Positions 1 through 9,479 of a stretch of DNA of 64,000 bases are shown here, piece by piece (position 1 is the first letter of the stretch; every line of letters starts with the position of its first letter). A model generated the notes under the pieces. It worked only from the letters and a program-made list of their open reading frames with translations, was not told the origin of the DNA and made no database searches. This DNA is from Cristatella mucedo (Eukaryota; Bryozoa; Phylactolaemata; Cristatellidae). The stretch spans positions 1,093,001 to 1,157,000 of the forward strand of contig WPIO01000082.1 in the NCBI GenBank assembly GCA_009760855.2, given 5' to 3'. A program made the translations under genes and the position numbers.

Positions 1-90
1 AGATACAAGTTAAATAATTGCAGTGCAGCTCCAGTGATACCCAGACGGGAGGTGAGGCGCTCGAGATAGGTTTGAAAATCAATAATGCAA
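1..90 (-). mobile_element. LINE-A fragment (reverse transcriptase part)
   Basis: The first ~90 bases match the reverse complement of the LINE-A reverse transcriptase. The same words recur around 14110-14190 and 62050-62110, on the segment that encodes the LQWFRSYLSG-type stretch after the LSAAFDTIDH motif. It is cut by the window edge and has no open frame. Confidence 0.6.
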
Positions 91-99
91 TGGAATGCA

Positions 100-225
100 T
101 CTCCACCAGCAACTCCAAATATCTACAAAGGCAACGTGGGTGTGACATACTGGAAATTGTTCAGCCCTCTGACAACCTATGCAGCCATTGGTATGGATTC
201 GGTAGCCAACCTAATTCATCACTTA
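100..225 (-). mobile_element. LINE-B 3' UTR fragment
   Basis: A decayed copy of the LINE-B 3' untranslated region. It resembles 47185-47290 and 60625-60735, which read 'aactccaca..gccataaagac..tgtggg' and later 'ggtagccaac'. The coding sense of the family is minus here. Many substitutions and no coding capacity. A LINE-A fragment lies directly to its left, as at 59.4-60.8 kb. Confidence 0.45.
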
Positions 226-304
226 TTTTGTATCACATATTATTACACGATCGTCCTTAAAATGTTAGCCAGTTGCAGTCACCTCAAAGCGGTCGTTTGA
301 ATCT

Positions 305-685
305 ATAGTTTTGAGATTACCCTACAGCAAGCTATCAAAGGTGGCAGTAGTAATTCCTCTCCAAGGTACTGACTCCAACCTTATCTCCGATTTTTCCCGT
401 CTCATTTCGATTTTGTCTGCAATAAATCGATCCTTTCTTATTATCGGTGATTTCAACACTCTGTTCAATAACTCGTCTGACGACTTCGGCATCGATTTTC
501 GTGCATTGACTGACTGATTGTCTCTTGTGGCTCACCTGCATGACCATACTCGGATCAAGGGTCACACGCTCGACCAACCTTTCTCTTACAACTAAATGTT
601 GTCTTCGATGATTGTAAAAAAAGTTGGCTTATCTGAACCAATGCAGATCTCATTAAATCGACTATGTGTGCCTCTTTTCTATCTA
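305..685 (+). mobile_element. LINE-A-like AP-endonuclease fragment
   Basis: Plus-strand translation gives RPPYSKL-like sequence, then FLIIGDFNTLFN with the GDFN metal-site signature of the exonuclease-endonuclease-phosphatase fold, then DDFGIDFRAL and HDHTRIKGHTLD. This is the C-terminal half of the apurinic endonuclease of L2/CR1 non-LTR retrotransposons, which nicks target DNA. A stop follows FRALTD, and the frame continues past it. It is the only endonuclease remnant I see in the window. It is assigned to LINE-A only by clade and position. Confidence 0.6.
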
Positions 686-689
686 AAAT

Positions 690-1203
690 CACATGTAAAT
701 AATGATAATAATAGCACTCTTGATAAAGTGCCGTCAGAGAACAAAATCTCTTTCTAAACACTTTACATTTGCTGCAAAGGAAACACAATCGGATGGTTAG
801 TGGTAGCATGCTGGATGAACAAGAAGAATTAACATAGCTAGGGCTGACATGTATAGGATCAGCATGCAAACGTGGCTAGAAGCAACATGTACAGCATCAG
901 CAAGCATTAGCACATAATTAACGAATAACAGGGACCAACTACATGCTGCAATAAAAAGCTGCGTTCTAAATTTCTTTTCAAATATTGTCAAGTCAGGGGA
1001 TGTCATTACGGAAGTCGATAGTGAGTTCCACAGTTTGGGAGCATGCAAACTAAAGGAACGGTCTCCAAAGACTTTAAGTTTTGTAACAGGCAATGGTAAA
1101 CAGTTAGATTCCGAATAGCAAAACCTCAAGACCCTTGACATCAATGCTGGACGGCCTAGAATCTTTGCTTCACGTCTCATGTTCCATCCATGTTCCGATC
1201 CGA
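690..1203 (-). mobile_element. LINE-A 3' end (C-terminal domain + 3' UTR)
   Basis: The minus strand encodes GDRSFSLHAPKLWNSLSTSV and then SPDLTIFEKKFRTQLF, the conserved C-terminal domain of L2-clade retrotransposon proteins. The 3' UTR with its repeated 'gcatgctga..' motif follows, and then the tail hairpin and a short AT-rich (ATA/ATT)n end at about 690-720. The next 490 bases to the right carry the upstream part of the same element in the opposite orientation, as expected of a 5' inversion made during insertion. Confidence 0.75.
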
Positions 1204-1690
1204 TAAACCTCCGATGTATGGGGTACCTCGAAGCTCTGTGTTTGGTTCTGTTCTTTTCACTGCTTATACTTTCCCTCTCGCCGATGTGATTGCCAGACAC
1301 ATTCTAGGCTTTCACTTCTATGCAAATGACACTCTGTTGTACTTTAGGTTGAATCCCTCCCAGTCCTGAAGCTCGCCGAATTCTCTCAACTACTTTGCAG
1401 CATGTAAGGATGACATCCGCACATTGATTGCATAGTTTTGTTAAATTGAATAGTGATAAAGCAAAATTTCGAATCATGGGGAAACCAAGTGCGATTCTGA
1501 AATTGGAAAGTTTAGCACTCACAATTGGCTCGCCACCACCTGTCCTGTTAAATATGCATGGAATCTAGGTGTCATGTTCCGAAGTGATCTTCCATTGGGC
1601 GACCACCACATCAGCTCCACAGTCAAGTCTTTGTACTTTCATCTACATAATAATGTTAAAACTCGGGCTTATTCACACAAAGATGTTGCA
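1204..1690 (+). mobile_element. LINE-A reverse transcriptase segment, inverted
   Basis: Plus-strand translation gives a degenerate GVPQGS-like motif (GVPRSSVFGSVLF), then GFHFYANDTLLYF in place of the YADD catalytic motif, then LGVMFRSDLPLGDHHISST. Stops interrupt it at several places. This is the portion of LINE-A that sits just upstream of the part found on the minus strand at 690-1203. The pair is best read as one insertion with a twin-primed 5' inversion. Confidence 0.7.
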
Positions 1691-1694
1691 TCTA

Positions 1695-1830
1695 GAGAGC
1701 TCAGGATGGCTGGAAAGGATAAGCTACGGTACGGCATCACTAAATTAGCTCAGATTACTCAAAGAGGTGCACAAGTCAGTTCCACAGTCTAGGACCTGCA
1801 GAGCAAACGCTTCTGACTCAAAGAGCAATA
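1695..1830 (-). mobile_element. LINE-B fragment
   Basis: Contains the LINE-B phrase for a frame-boundary region ('agttccacagtctaggacctgcagagcaaa' type, compare 47445-47475 and 40855-40880). It is a short, non-coding, 5'- and 3'-truncated remnant whose coding sense is minus. Confidence 0.5.
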
Positions 1831-2039
1831 TTTAATAAAGCTGCTAAAAAATAAGCAAAACAAGCAGAGAGACTTTCTCTAAGTCAGCATCCATAAGAAG
1901 GTCTTTATGCACCCAAGACAGTGCTGACTAAGTGGTGCTATTACCCGTAAAACCAAGGAGGAACGTACTGGCTCGGCTTGAAATTTTTTTAGAAATATTT
2001 AGCTGATGAAAGACAATTCGTTTTATCACCTTTTAGAAG

Positions 2040-2820
2040 AAAAGTCGAAGGATAGATGAGCGGAAGTTGCCCGAGTTGTCATTGCGTGGTGTGACTTTTT
2101 CAATTACTTGCCTTTCTACATCTTTTTTGAAAGGCGCAGTCACGAGATCCGAGGATAAAGACAACTTTCATTGTTAGTAACTCAAGGAAGCAGCTTGTAT
2201 GTATCGTAGAAGTAGAATAGTTGAAAAATCTAGAGGCATCCTTCATTGACTGGGAAATGAATATCAGGATGTGGTCAGGTGTGGCTTTCTTCAGTGCAGA
2301 CGCTAAAGTGATGCATGGAAATGAGCGTCTGAGAAGGAGAAGTTCAGTGGGATGGGAATCGAGGGACCGAAGTCCAGAGGAGGATGCTAATACCTTAGGA
2401 ATGGCCTCTCTGATCCTGTCTCTCTGGCTTCCAAAAAAGCTAGGAAATCAATCTGCTAAATCTCCACAAGACTCTCTAGTTAACATGTTAACATAGTAGC
2501 GGTTCGGTGGATGGTTGCTGGTAGACGTAAGGATTATTTAAATGTGCGACTGTAATTCAGCAATGTTTTAGAAAAGCTAGACTGGGCCTTTGCTATTATC
2601 GACTAATATGATGTACAGTGGCCTTCGTATCTATGACGATTGGCAGTCAGTGCTGATCTTTTGTACTGTTTTTCATGTTTGGGAATATTAAACCTAGCCA
2701 ATGAAATGTTTTGGATAAACCATTGGCGATCAGGGTGAGGGCAGGCAGTGGGCTTAGGCATAGGTGCAAACCCGTCAAACACGTCAGCTATCGTCGCATA
2801 GTACCATTCAACCAATGTTG
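2040..2820 (-). pseudogene. LINE-A EN-RT linker and start of RT (decayed)
   Basis: Minus-strand translation from 2815 gives VEWYYATIADVFDGFAPMPK, then HEKQYKRSALTANRHRYEG and IIAKAQSSFSKTLLNYS. These match the linker of the good copy at 62586-62987 (YTRSGLSVYRKLYDDY, ILAQAKSSFYRNIVKSQ). Further on (2500-2221) come DLAD.FPSFF and ISQSMKDAS, and then a decayed LLLRYI and APFKK-like start of the RT down to about 2040. Several frameshifts and stops. The linker contains the charged KR-rich stretch typical of L2/CR1 proteins between the endonuclease and RT. Confidence 0.65.
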
Positions 2821-3025
2821 AAAGTTCTAAAGGGGACTAAGAGATAGAGGGACAAAGAATATATTTTATTTCGGGCAGCAATGCTATCAATTGTATTAAG
2901 GTTTCGCGATTTTTATTTAACCACTAATGTGGCAAACGGCAGACACTTTAGACTAAATGAGAGTATTTTGAGTTAAAATACATAAATCTTTGAATCTATT
3001 GCTTGCATGGAGCTTCGACAAAAAC
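2821..3025. other. AT-rich spacer, nothing recognised
   Basis: No coding signature or repeat seen between the LINE-A remnant and the GA-rich microsatellite. Confidence 0.5.
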
Positions 3026-3027
3026 GA

Positions 3028-3097
3028 GGGAGAGAGTGAGAGGGAGAGAGAGAGAGTGAGAGAGCGAGAGAGTGAGAGAGCGAGAGAGAGAAGTTGT

Positions 3098-3154
<57 letters not shown>

Positions 3155-3250
3155 GGTGACAGAGAGGGAGAGAAAGAGAGGGAGACAGAGACAGAGACAG
3201 AGAAGCAGAGACAGAGAGAGGGAGAGCGAGCGTGTGAGAGAGACCGTGAG
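3028..3250. repeat. (GA)n-rich imperfect microsatellite
   Basis: About 220 bases of purine-only (AG)n with GAGAGCGAG, GACAGAGA and GAGAAAG variants. Apparent open frames of Arg/Glu or Ser/Leu repeats are by-products of the repeat. Confidence 0.95.
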
Positions 3251-3895
3251 AGAAAGCGTTTAACCTTTTGAGGGAGAGCAGGTATTAACGGAAAACGTTT
3301 AACATCGACGGTGTAAATGGTAATCTTAATGGTTGTTATGGTTGCATTGGTAGAAGCGAGCAAACAGCAGATCTATTTCAAGCAAGATTTCCAATGGAAA
3401 TAGTCTTGCCTTCGTTGGTATTTAAGTGTCCAAACCAGTCGCAAGCATCCAAACGAAATCCCATGTTGGAATACGTAGCAGTAACCGTCCTGCTCTGGTG
3501 CTGAAGTCACACTGGTCTGGTCGAAGGGCTTGAGGGCTCAAAGCAAACTTTATCCGTTTGCCCAGGCATCACACTTTCACATGTTCAATAATTGATGCTG
3601 TTGCTTGGCTGCTGTTAGCCATGCTGGTACGATCGATGCTGCAATTAGCCAAACTAGTTCAGCTGTCACTGGCAGGTATTTTCTGTCGTCAAAGCCTCTT
3701 ATGAGCATGATCACTTAGGGAGTACGGGAGAAAACACTCTTTAGAAATATTATGTATTGCTGGAAATAAGAGTCCAAATACATATGCTAAGCTAACGTAT
3801 CTGCTCCAGTCTGATCTAACTGATCTCTATGAGAAAAAAGCCAATACTAGACGATTGGAGAGGCAATAATTGTAACAAGAATGTGATTTGTCTTC
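3251..3895. other. Spacer, nothing recognised
   Basis: Mixed-composition sequence without a convincing open frame, tRNA-like box or inverted repeat. Confidence 0.4.
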
Positions 3896-3896
3896 T

Positions 3897-4125
3897 TACG
3901 GCATATGCATGCTTACTTTGTGCATGCTGTCACTAACCGTATTTTCATGCTGACCTTGTGCATGTCACTTCTAACCATGCTATGCTTGATGTCATTGAGC
4001 GTGCTAGCAATAATTAATCGATCGGTCTTCCTATGCTGCAACTGTAAAGTACCAGGAAGGAAATTGAATTCTCTGAGGGTCCAATATCAAATGCAACACT
4101 ATTTTATTGCATTATTACAATCCTG
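3897..4125 (+). mobile_element. LINE-A 3' UTR, tailless
   Basis: Carries the LINE-A 3' UTR hallmarks in order: 'tgcatgctgtcactaacc', 'catgctgaccttgtgcatgtcac', 'taaccatg', and then 'tgtaaagtaccaggaagg..gaattctctgaggg', which is the tail hairpin region. Strongly 5' truncated, with no (ATT)n left. Compare 54105-54372. Confidence 0.7.
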
Positions 4126-5690
4126 TCCACCTGCATTCAGGTATTTAGTACTTGTTATTAGTAGGAGATGATATCATACAGTTGCAGGCGAATGTCTGAT
4201 TGAGTGAGTGACCCTTGTCGTGAGTGGGTAATGCACATGATCCATGTGAATAAATGAATTAGTTCAAAAATACGGCTCTAGGAGCATCAAATAAGTTGTC
4301 AAAATGAAATGTCAAATCACTAAAATTAACCTGAATGAAGAATAATCGATATTTTGCACACACAATTGAAATGAGATTAAATAAATTTGAAATATAGATG
4401 GACTAGGTACCTAGTGACGATAGATTACTGCCACCTTTATCAATTCGTTGTTTGAGGAACTAAGAAATAGAGATTGAAAAAGATGCTTTTAAGGATCTGA
4501 AGACGATTTACCATTGAGGGAGGAACATACAATGGTGGCAACTCATGTACCAGTTTTGGTTAATCAAGGAGTATGGAAGAAGGAGAAGCCTAGCCGGGGT
4601 GCCTCGGTTGTGGTCAGGTTTGGTCACATACTATAGCTCAGGTCTTAGCTGTATCAGTTTCCTCATTTGACGTTCGCGAGAAATCAATTTTCTGTATGGA
4701 TTTCATCAACGGACAAGAAAAGCTAGAAGCACTTGCTGCCGGGAGGTGAGAATATACAAATAGGAGCTCAAACGTTTATGTAAAACTCTGCCGCTGGGAT
4801 TTTATGCCTTCAGCAGGTGACATAAACTACTACTGATCTGCACTGGTTCTACATGTAGCTATTCAGCACACCCAGGCTTCCGTTGCTCATTAGCAGTTCT
4901 CTCTATTGTCTCGTTTCACTTTGTAATGTCTATCTAAAACATATCCCAATCGGGCTTCACATCGCAGCATCCGCTCCCTTGATTCCGATAGTTTGATCAT
5001 GCGTCAAAACCATTAACAATTTTGAAACTGTACATTTAGCACGTGTACTCTAAGAGCCCAGAACTCACTCGCGACTGAAATTACATTCACTGACTTGGAA
5101 AAAGTTGTCTAAGAAAATAAAAAACCCGCCTGCTACACACACTTTCTTTCATTAGGCTTCAATTTTCCTTGCGTGGTTAATAAATATAATCGGTCGTAAA
5201 GATAATAGTCTAGACCTCGGAAGGTAAAGGTAAGCACCTTCACCCAGGGTTGAACAAAGAAATCCCGGTTATGGGTGCCACCATTTCGTTTATTAGTTAT
5301 CACAAATAATGTAAATAATTCGATCTAGAATATGAATAGTGCCTAAATGCACGACTAGCTTCAATTCAATGCTAACTTAAATAGTTCATTAATGGTTATT
5401 ATTAGTATTGAACAAGTCAAGCCTGGTTTGGCGATTGAAATTTCTTCATGGCCACCATTGAGTTAAAAATGAATTTACCAAATTCTTTGTTGAGGAGACC
5501 AGCACGTTAAATGGTTAAAATCCTAAATTAAAAAAAATCCCTGTAGTAGTATGTCATGGCTCTACATGACAGCAATGCGATGTTATTGAATTCAGTACAC
5601 AGTTTTAAGTTCATCGATACATAGCAAATAAATCCAAAATTGGGACTTAGTCTTGTTTTAGTTGAAGCAAGAATATTTTAAGAGGGGTTT
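4126..5690. other. Non-coding stretch upstream of FReD exon
   Basis: AT-rich sequence in which only one weak candidate is seen, the possible fibrinogen-domain exon relic at 4640-4745 listed separately. No LINE or SINE hallmarks recognised. Confidence 0.4.
4640..4745 (+). pseudogene. Possible relic of a fibrinogen-domain exon
   Basis: Plus-strand translation shows LTFARNQFSVWISSTDKKS and then a stop. This loosely resembles the FReD segment that precedes the GAWWY exon (Y..N.M.FST.D.DND). It ends at a GT donor (ggag|gtgag) in phase 1, the phase needed by the exon at 5746. The acidic calcium-site residues are not conserved, and a stop and a probable 1-base shift are present. The match is weak and could be chance. 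Confidence 0.2.
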
Positions 5691-5745
5691 GTGAGCCTGT
5701 TTCTAAATCAGAATCAGTTAATTGACAATTACCTTTTTCGAGCAG

Positions 5746-5897
5746 GTGCATGGTGGTATAACGCTTGTCATAGGGCAAACTTGAATGGTGCTTATCTACA
5801 CGGACCTTATACTACATTTGCAATTGGTGTTGCCTGGGAACCATGGAGAGGCTACTACTATTCACTGAAAACGACCATCATGCGAGTTAACGTGTAG
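5746..5897 (+). CDS. Last exon of a fibrinogen-related (FReD) protein
   Basis: After a pyrimidine-rich acceptor (ttttcgagcag) the plus strand reads AWWYNACHRANLNGAYLHGP, continues through WEPWRGYYYSLKTT and ends MRVNV-stop. This is the C-terminal end of the fibrinogen C-terminal globe found in ficolins, tachylectins and FREPs, secreted proteins that bind acetylated sugars or microbial surfaces. The WWY..CH..NLNG block and the GYYYSLK..M end are diagnostic. The Cys in ACH normally pairs with an upstream Cys that is not visible here. The exon starts in phase 1 (Gly codon split G|GT). A possible ATTAAA polyadenylation signal is at 5922-5927. The exon is intact, but upstream FReD exons were not found in the preceding 5 kb except a doubtful relic. 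The gene may therefore be broken, or its introns may be very long. Confidence 0.8.
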
Positions 5898-6340
5898 AAA
5901 TTCAAAAATACTCAGCGTCGTATTAAATGGTAAACATTACGTTGGAATCGTCACTTTTATTCAAATATAATTCATTCTGAGGGCTACTTTTAATGAATGA
6001 ACAGTTTCAATTGCCCACACGTGTATACCTGCAATCCGAACTGAGTAATCGTATCTGATATGTTAATTTGTTAGTACTGTCGCTATTCCAATGTCAGATG
6101 TATTTGACGGAGAATGAGAGCTAGATGACAGACGGATCAATAAACTACTTGCAAGAGAAAGTTGCAATGTCTACGGCAAACATGTGAGAACGGCTCACTG
6201 ATTCTTCATAAGAAGGCAGAACTTTTGTTTCGTATCCTGAAGTTGCTTACATTATTAATAATGCTACACTATGGGTGAGCTTGTAATTTTTATGCCTTAA
6301 TTGACAAGTTACATAATATATGTCACACATAGATATATGC
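5898..6340. other. 3' flank of FReD exon, non-coding
   Basis: AT-rich sequence with a candidate polyadenylation hexamer near its start and nothing else recognised. Confidence 0.4.
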
Positions 6341-6354
6341 CTGTGTGAGCATGT

Positions 6355-6360
6355 GCGAGC

Positions 6361-6406
<46 letters not shown>

Positions 6407-6428
6407 TTGTGCGCGCGTTTGTGTGTGT
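6355..6428. repeat. (GT)n microsatellite
   Basis: About 70 bases of TG dinucleotides with GC-containing interruptions (GCGAG, GCGCGCG). Confidence 0.95.
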
Positions 6429-6544
6429 AATCATAAATTTAGTTTTTTTCAAAGACTAGTCTGCAAGGAGGCAAGATTTATTAACTCTAGAAGGAATTTA
6501 ATTAATCACCAAAGTTTACCTGCATACACAAAGTCTATAGTATA

Positions 6545-7070
6545 AGCAGAGCCACTGACGTCTGAAGCGTCGAGCTGGGTCGCCTTTCCCCAGAAAGGCA
6601 AAGCCTTGGGTCAGAAGCAGGACTACCAGAACTTAGGAAGCTCTCTTTCGGCGAAAGCTCTTGACTTGGGTAGTCATCGACCCCGACTATCCAAGCAGTT
6701 ATTCAGCCATCTGGATCTTTGACGGCGTACGCTGGTACTCTTGGGGTGGAGTCGGTGCAACGGCGGGAATGTGGAAGCCGACTGAGCAACAGACACGTTT
6801 GTTCGTGCTTGCGGCGTCATTTCGCGCCCCTGTAATTTACTTTGGGCGCAATACTCCCTGTAGACTTGTCTAATTAACCCCTTTGTATAGTGCACTCGTG
6901 TGTATTATATAAAGTATTGTGTACTCGGTCGATCACCATTGAACCATTGTTGCAGGAGGGTCCTTGCACCGACGAAACCAGGCCAAATTAGGTGACTACT
7001 TTCGTGCATTAAATCAGAAGAAGATAGAAGACATCAAGCCGAAACAGGTTCCCTTGTAAAATGCAATTGC
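6545..7070. other. GC-richer block of unknown origin
   Basis: Higher GC than its surroundings, with short hairpins (cctttccccagaaagg; gaagctctctttcggcgaaagctc). A TATATAAAG-type box lies at about 6907 and is followed by a cytosine/guanine-rich stretch with 'gcaccgacgaaacca'. It could be a solo LTR or a small non-autonomous element, but I see no second copy and no clear terminal dinucleotides. Both strands have short frames (210-220 nt) without recognisable domains. Confidence 0.3.
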
Positions 7071-8150
7071 AATATTGAATGTGGTTTTATCTTTAGGTAC
7101 GCAAATCCCCAATGCCTAACTCAGTGTTACTCTGGATCTGACTCCTTCCATATCACGCAGCCAAAAAAAAATAAGAAGCATATCCGAGTAACGAGGAGTT
7201 GAAGCGGCTGCGAGCATAGATTAACTACAGGGGGGGGGGTGAGTTTCACAGGTTGGCAGTGCAAGAAAAATTCACAAAATTATTCACGAAAGATTGGAAT
7301 AATACAATTTCTTGCATCAGAAAGTGCAGATGCTTAACAGGCGCATATTAACACGTTTAAACCACTATTTCTGATAGCTAAGCAAGTTCATTCTTAGACG
7401 GAAGCCCTGAAATCAATCAAACCAAACAAAATGTAGTAGTGGGCCGTAGCGGGAATAAAATAAAAAGCGGAAATAATAAGCTAGAGCCCGTGAACCCGGC
7501 TACTAAGTAGCTTTGAGATCCCGAATCCGATTGAAAAAAGGAGCCAAATTTCTATGTTTGATCTATTGTTGATCTTGAAATTCCATTTGCAATTGATCAA
7601 AGTGAGCCAGCCCAATGTAAGCAGGACCAATTCCAGGGCGGCTGTTGCATTGGGGCCAGTTGAGCAATGGCAGCAGTTTAACCTCGCTGTCTATTTCTGG
7701 AAAATTGATCACGTGCATTCGCTATTGTAAGCCGGACTCGGATAACACGGATCGTTTATGAACAGCACTTCGCATGAGCACAGGCACCGAAAACGCTGTT
7801 GCCCGAGACACTAGCTAGGAAGTAATGTTATGACTCCCTCTTGCTGCTTTCGTTCAGAGTTCAACAAGTTGGTTCAAGCGATACTCGGTGACAATGTCTC
7901 TGATCCAGCTAGGGTCCTTTACAGTCCTTGTTCCGGTTGTGGCCGCAGGCTGCCATGGAGCACCCTACCAAACGTCTTGGGTCTTAGTTGCAGCCTGGTT
8001 TTCTGGGATATATTGAGCTGCCTAATATTAAGCCAGCGATAATGGTTGAGGTACAGCTTTTAATTCCGGCGGGTAAGGTTTAGCCTGGTGGGCTACTATG
8101 CCAGGGCGTTAAATCTTTGTTCGATTACTATTAGCCTAAGCTGGTTTGCT
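7071..8150. other. Spacer, nothing recognised
   Basis: No domain or repeat recognised, apart from a G10 run near 7231. If the neighbouring gypsy element kept its 3' LTR, the LTR should lie here in minus orientation. I could not delimit it. Confidence 0.35.
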
Positions 8151-8159
8151 TATTCAGCT

Positions 8160-9290
8160 TTGTCTCCTCCTGTTGACGCTCTTACCAGTGGTACAGAAAG
8201 CTGTAGTGGACTACAACTACCTTATCCCTGCTTAGTATTGCAAGGTATGACAGGTTACTGATCTTACGTTTGGCAACGTAAGGACCGCTCCAGTGTTGCT
8301 TGAGCTTTGAATTTGTCCCTCGTTGTTTTCGCCTGTTTCGTAGAAAGGCTTTCTCTCTCTACTGAAATGGAATACAGTTGAATGTTTTGTCGTGTTCACA
8401 AGACTGCCTCCCCAGATGTAGGTTCAGACTCAAAAGCTTGCGCCTGACTTGTTCTACACGGTCCATGTGCATATGCATTCTGTCGTGGCTAACTGTTAGC
8501 ATCTGATCTAGCCAACGCGTCGAGCGTTATGTCGTAGGGTACTCTAACTCTATGAAGCCCGAAGTTAAAAATGTGATGATTGGATTCTCGAGTGCACTGG
8601 CATGCTGCATGCGAAGCACACATACCGCACACACAGAGAGATATCCCAATCTTGCTGATCGGCTCGAATGAGCAGTCAAAGTAAATCACCTATGGTTCTA
8701 TTGCATCTTTTCCAATCGCCGTTCCTTTTTGAATGAGAAGCAATCGTACGAACCTTTTCTCCGTGAAATCGGCTACAGGTCTCATTGAGCAGGAAATCAA
8801 TATCGGACCTATGGTCGGTGCATAATATGCAAAGCACCATCTAGACGAACGCAATACGGTTAATAAAGGCGGCAACCACTATTCAAGTTCGCTTGTTAGC
8901 CAGTGAAATAGAGATGATAAAGTAGGTAAAGTAGTCAAACACCACCCTCAAATGCTAATTGCCGGCTGGTGTCAAAGGCAAATTGCACTTTCAATAAAAT
9001 CTGAACGTGCTCAAACGGTTTGGTTGGTGATACAATTTTTCCAAACAGGACCTCCAGCTTGTTAGCTGGTGGGCCTCGTTTCTGACAAGCTACGCATGGG
9101 GAGATCCACTCCTCGATGTCACGCCTCATACAAAGCCAGAAGAAACGTTCATGACGAGACATAAGAGTCTTCTCGACTGCTTGGTGTCCTGAGGCCGGGC
9201 TATCATGCATACCCTTAAAAGAAGTCCACTGTAGCATCAGTGGCAGCATCATCCACGTGCAAGCCTGAAACATTGTCTACAGTCACTCGG
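8160..9290 (-). pseudogene. Ty3/gypsy integrase (decayed)
   Basis: From the right, the minus strand shows HDSPASGHQAVEKTL, RFFWLCMRRDIEEW and CVACQKRGPP. This is the H-H-C-C zinc-binding domain at the start of a Ty3/gypsy integrase, and PFEHVQIL follows. After a decayed core, the C-terminal part reads MHMHMDRVEQVRRK, then SKLKQHWSGPYV and VVVHYSFLYHW, the chromatin/DNA-binding tail. Integrase inserts the cDNA copy of the element. Stops and frameshifts make it non-functional. A LINE-A 3' tail is inserted just upstream (9300-9400), between it and the RNase H part. Confidence 0.8.
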
Positions 9291-9297
9291 GTATGGT

Positions 9298-9400
9298 TAA
9301 TACAAATAATAATAATAATAATAAATTCGATAAATCACCCTCAGATAAATTAATCTTTTTCTAGGCGATTTGCAATTTCGTGCAGATACAGACCGACGGT
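9298..9400 (-). mobile_element. LINE-A 3' tail inserted in gypsy remnant
   Basis: (AAT)n at 9304-9324 followed by the minus-strand LINE-A tail hairpin ('cgataaatcaccctcagataaattaatctttttctaggcg'-like, split here as degenerate). Only the last ~100 bases of LINE-A are present. It sits between the RNase H and integrase parts of the Ty3/gypsy remnant, so it arrived after it. Confidence 0.65.
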
Positions 9401-9479
9401 TTTCACTTTTTGAGTTGAGCATGTAAGTTTCGGAGGTCGGGATCCTTTTCCTGAGCTTACCTGATTTCGGCAAAAGAGA

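Noticed and set aside
2221-2496. Plus-strand 91-codon frame
   Set aside because: It is the antisense of the decayed LINE-A linker/RT start read on the minus strand (DLAD.FPSFF, ISQSMK).
3028-3271. Open frames of Arg/Glu or Ser/Leu repeats on both strands
   Set aside because: They are translations of a (GA)n microsatellite and are open in several frames at once.
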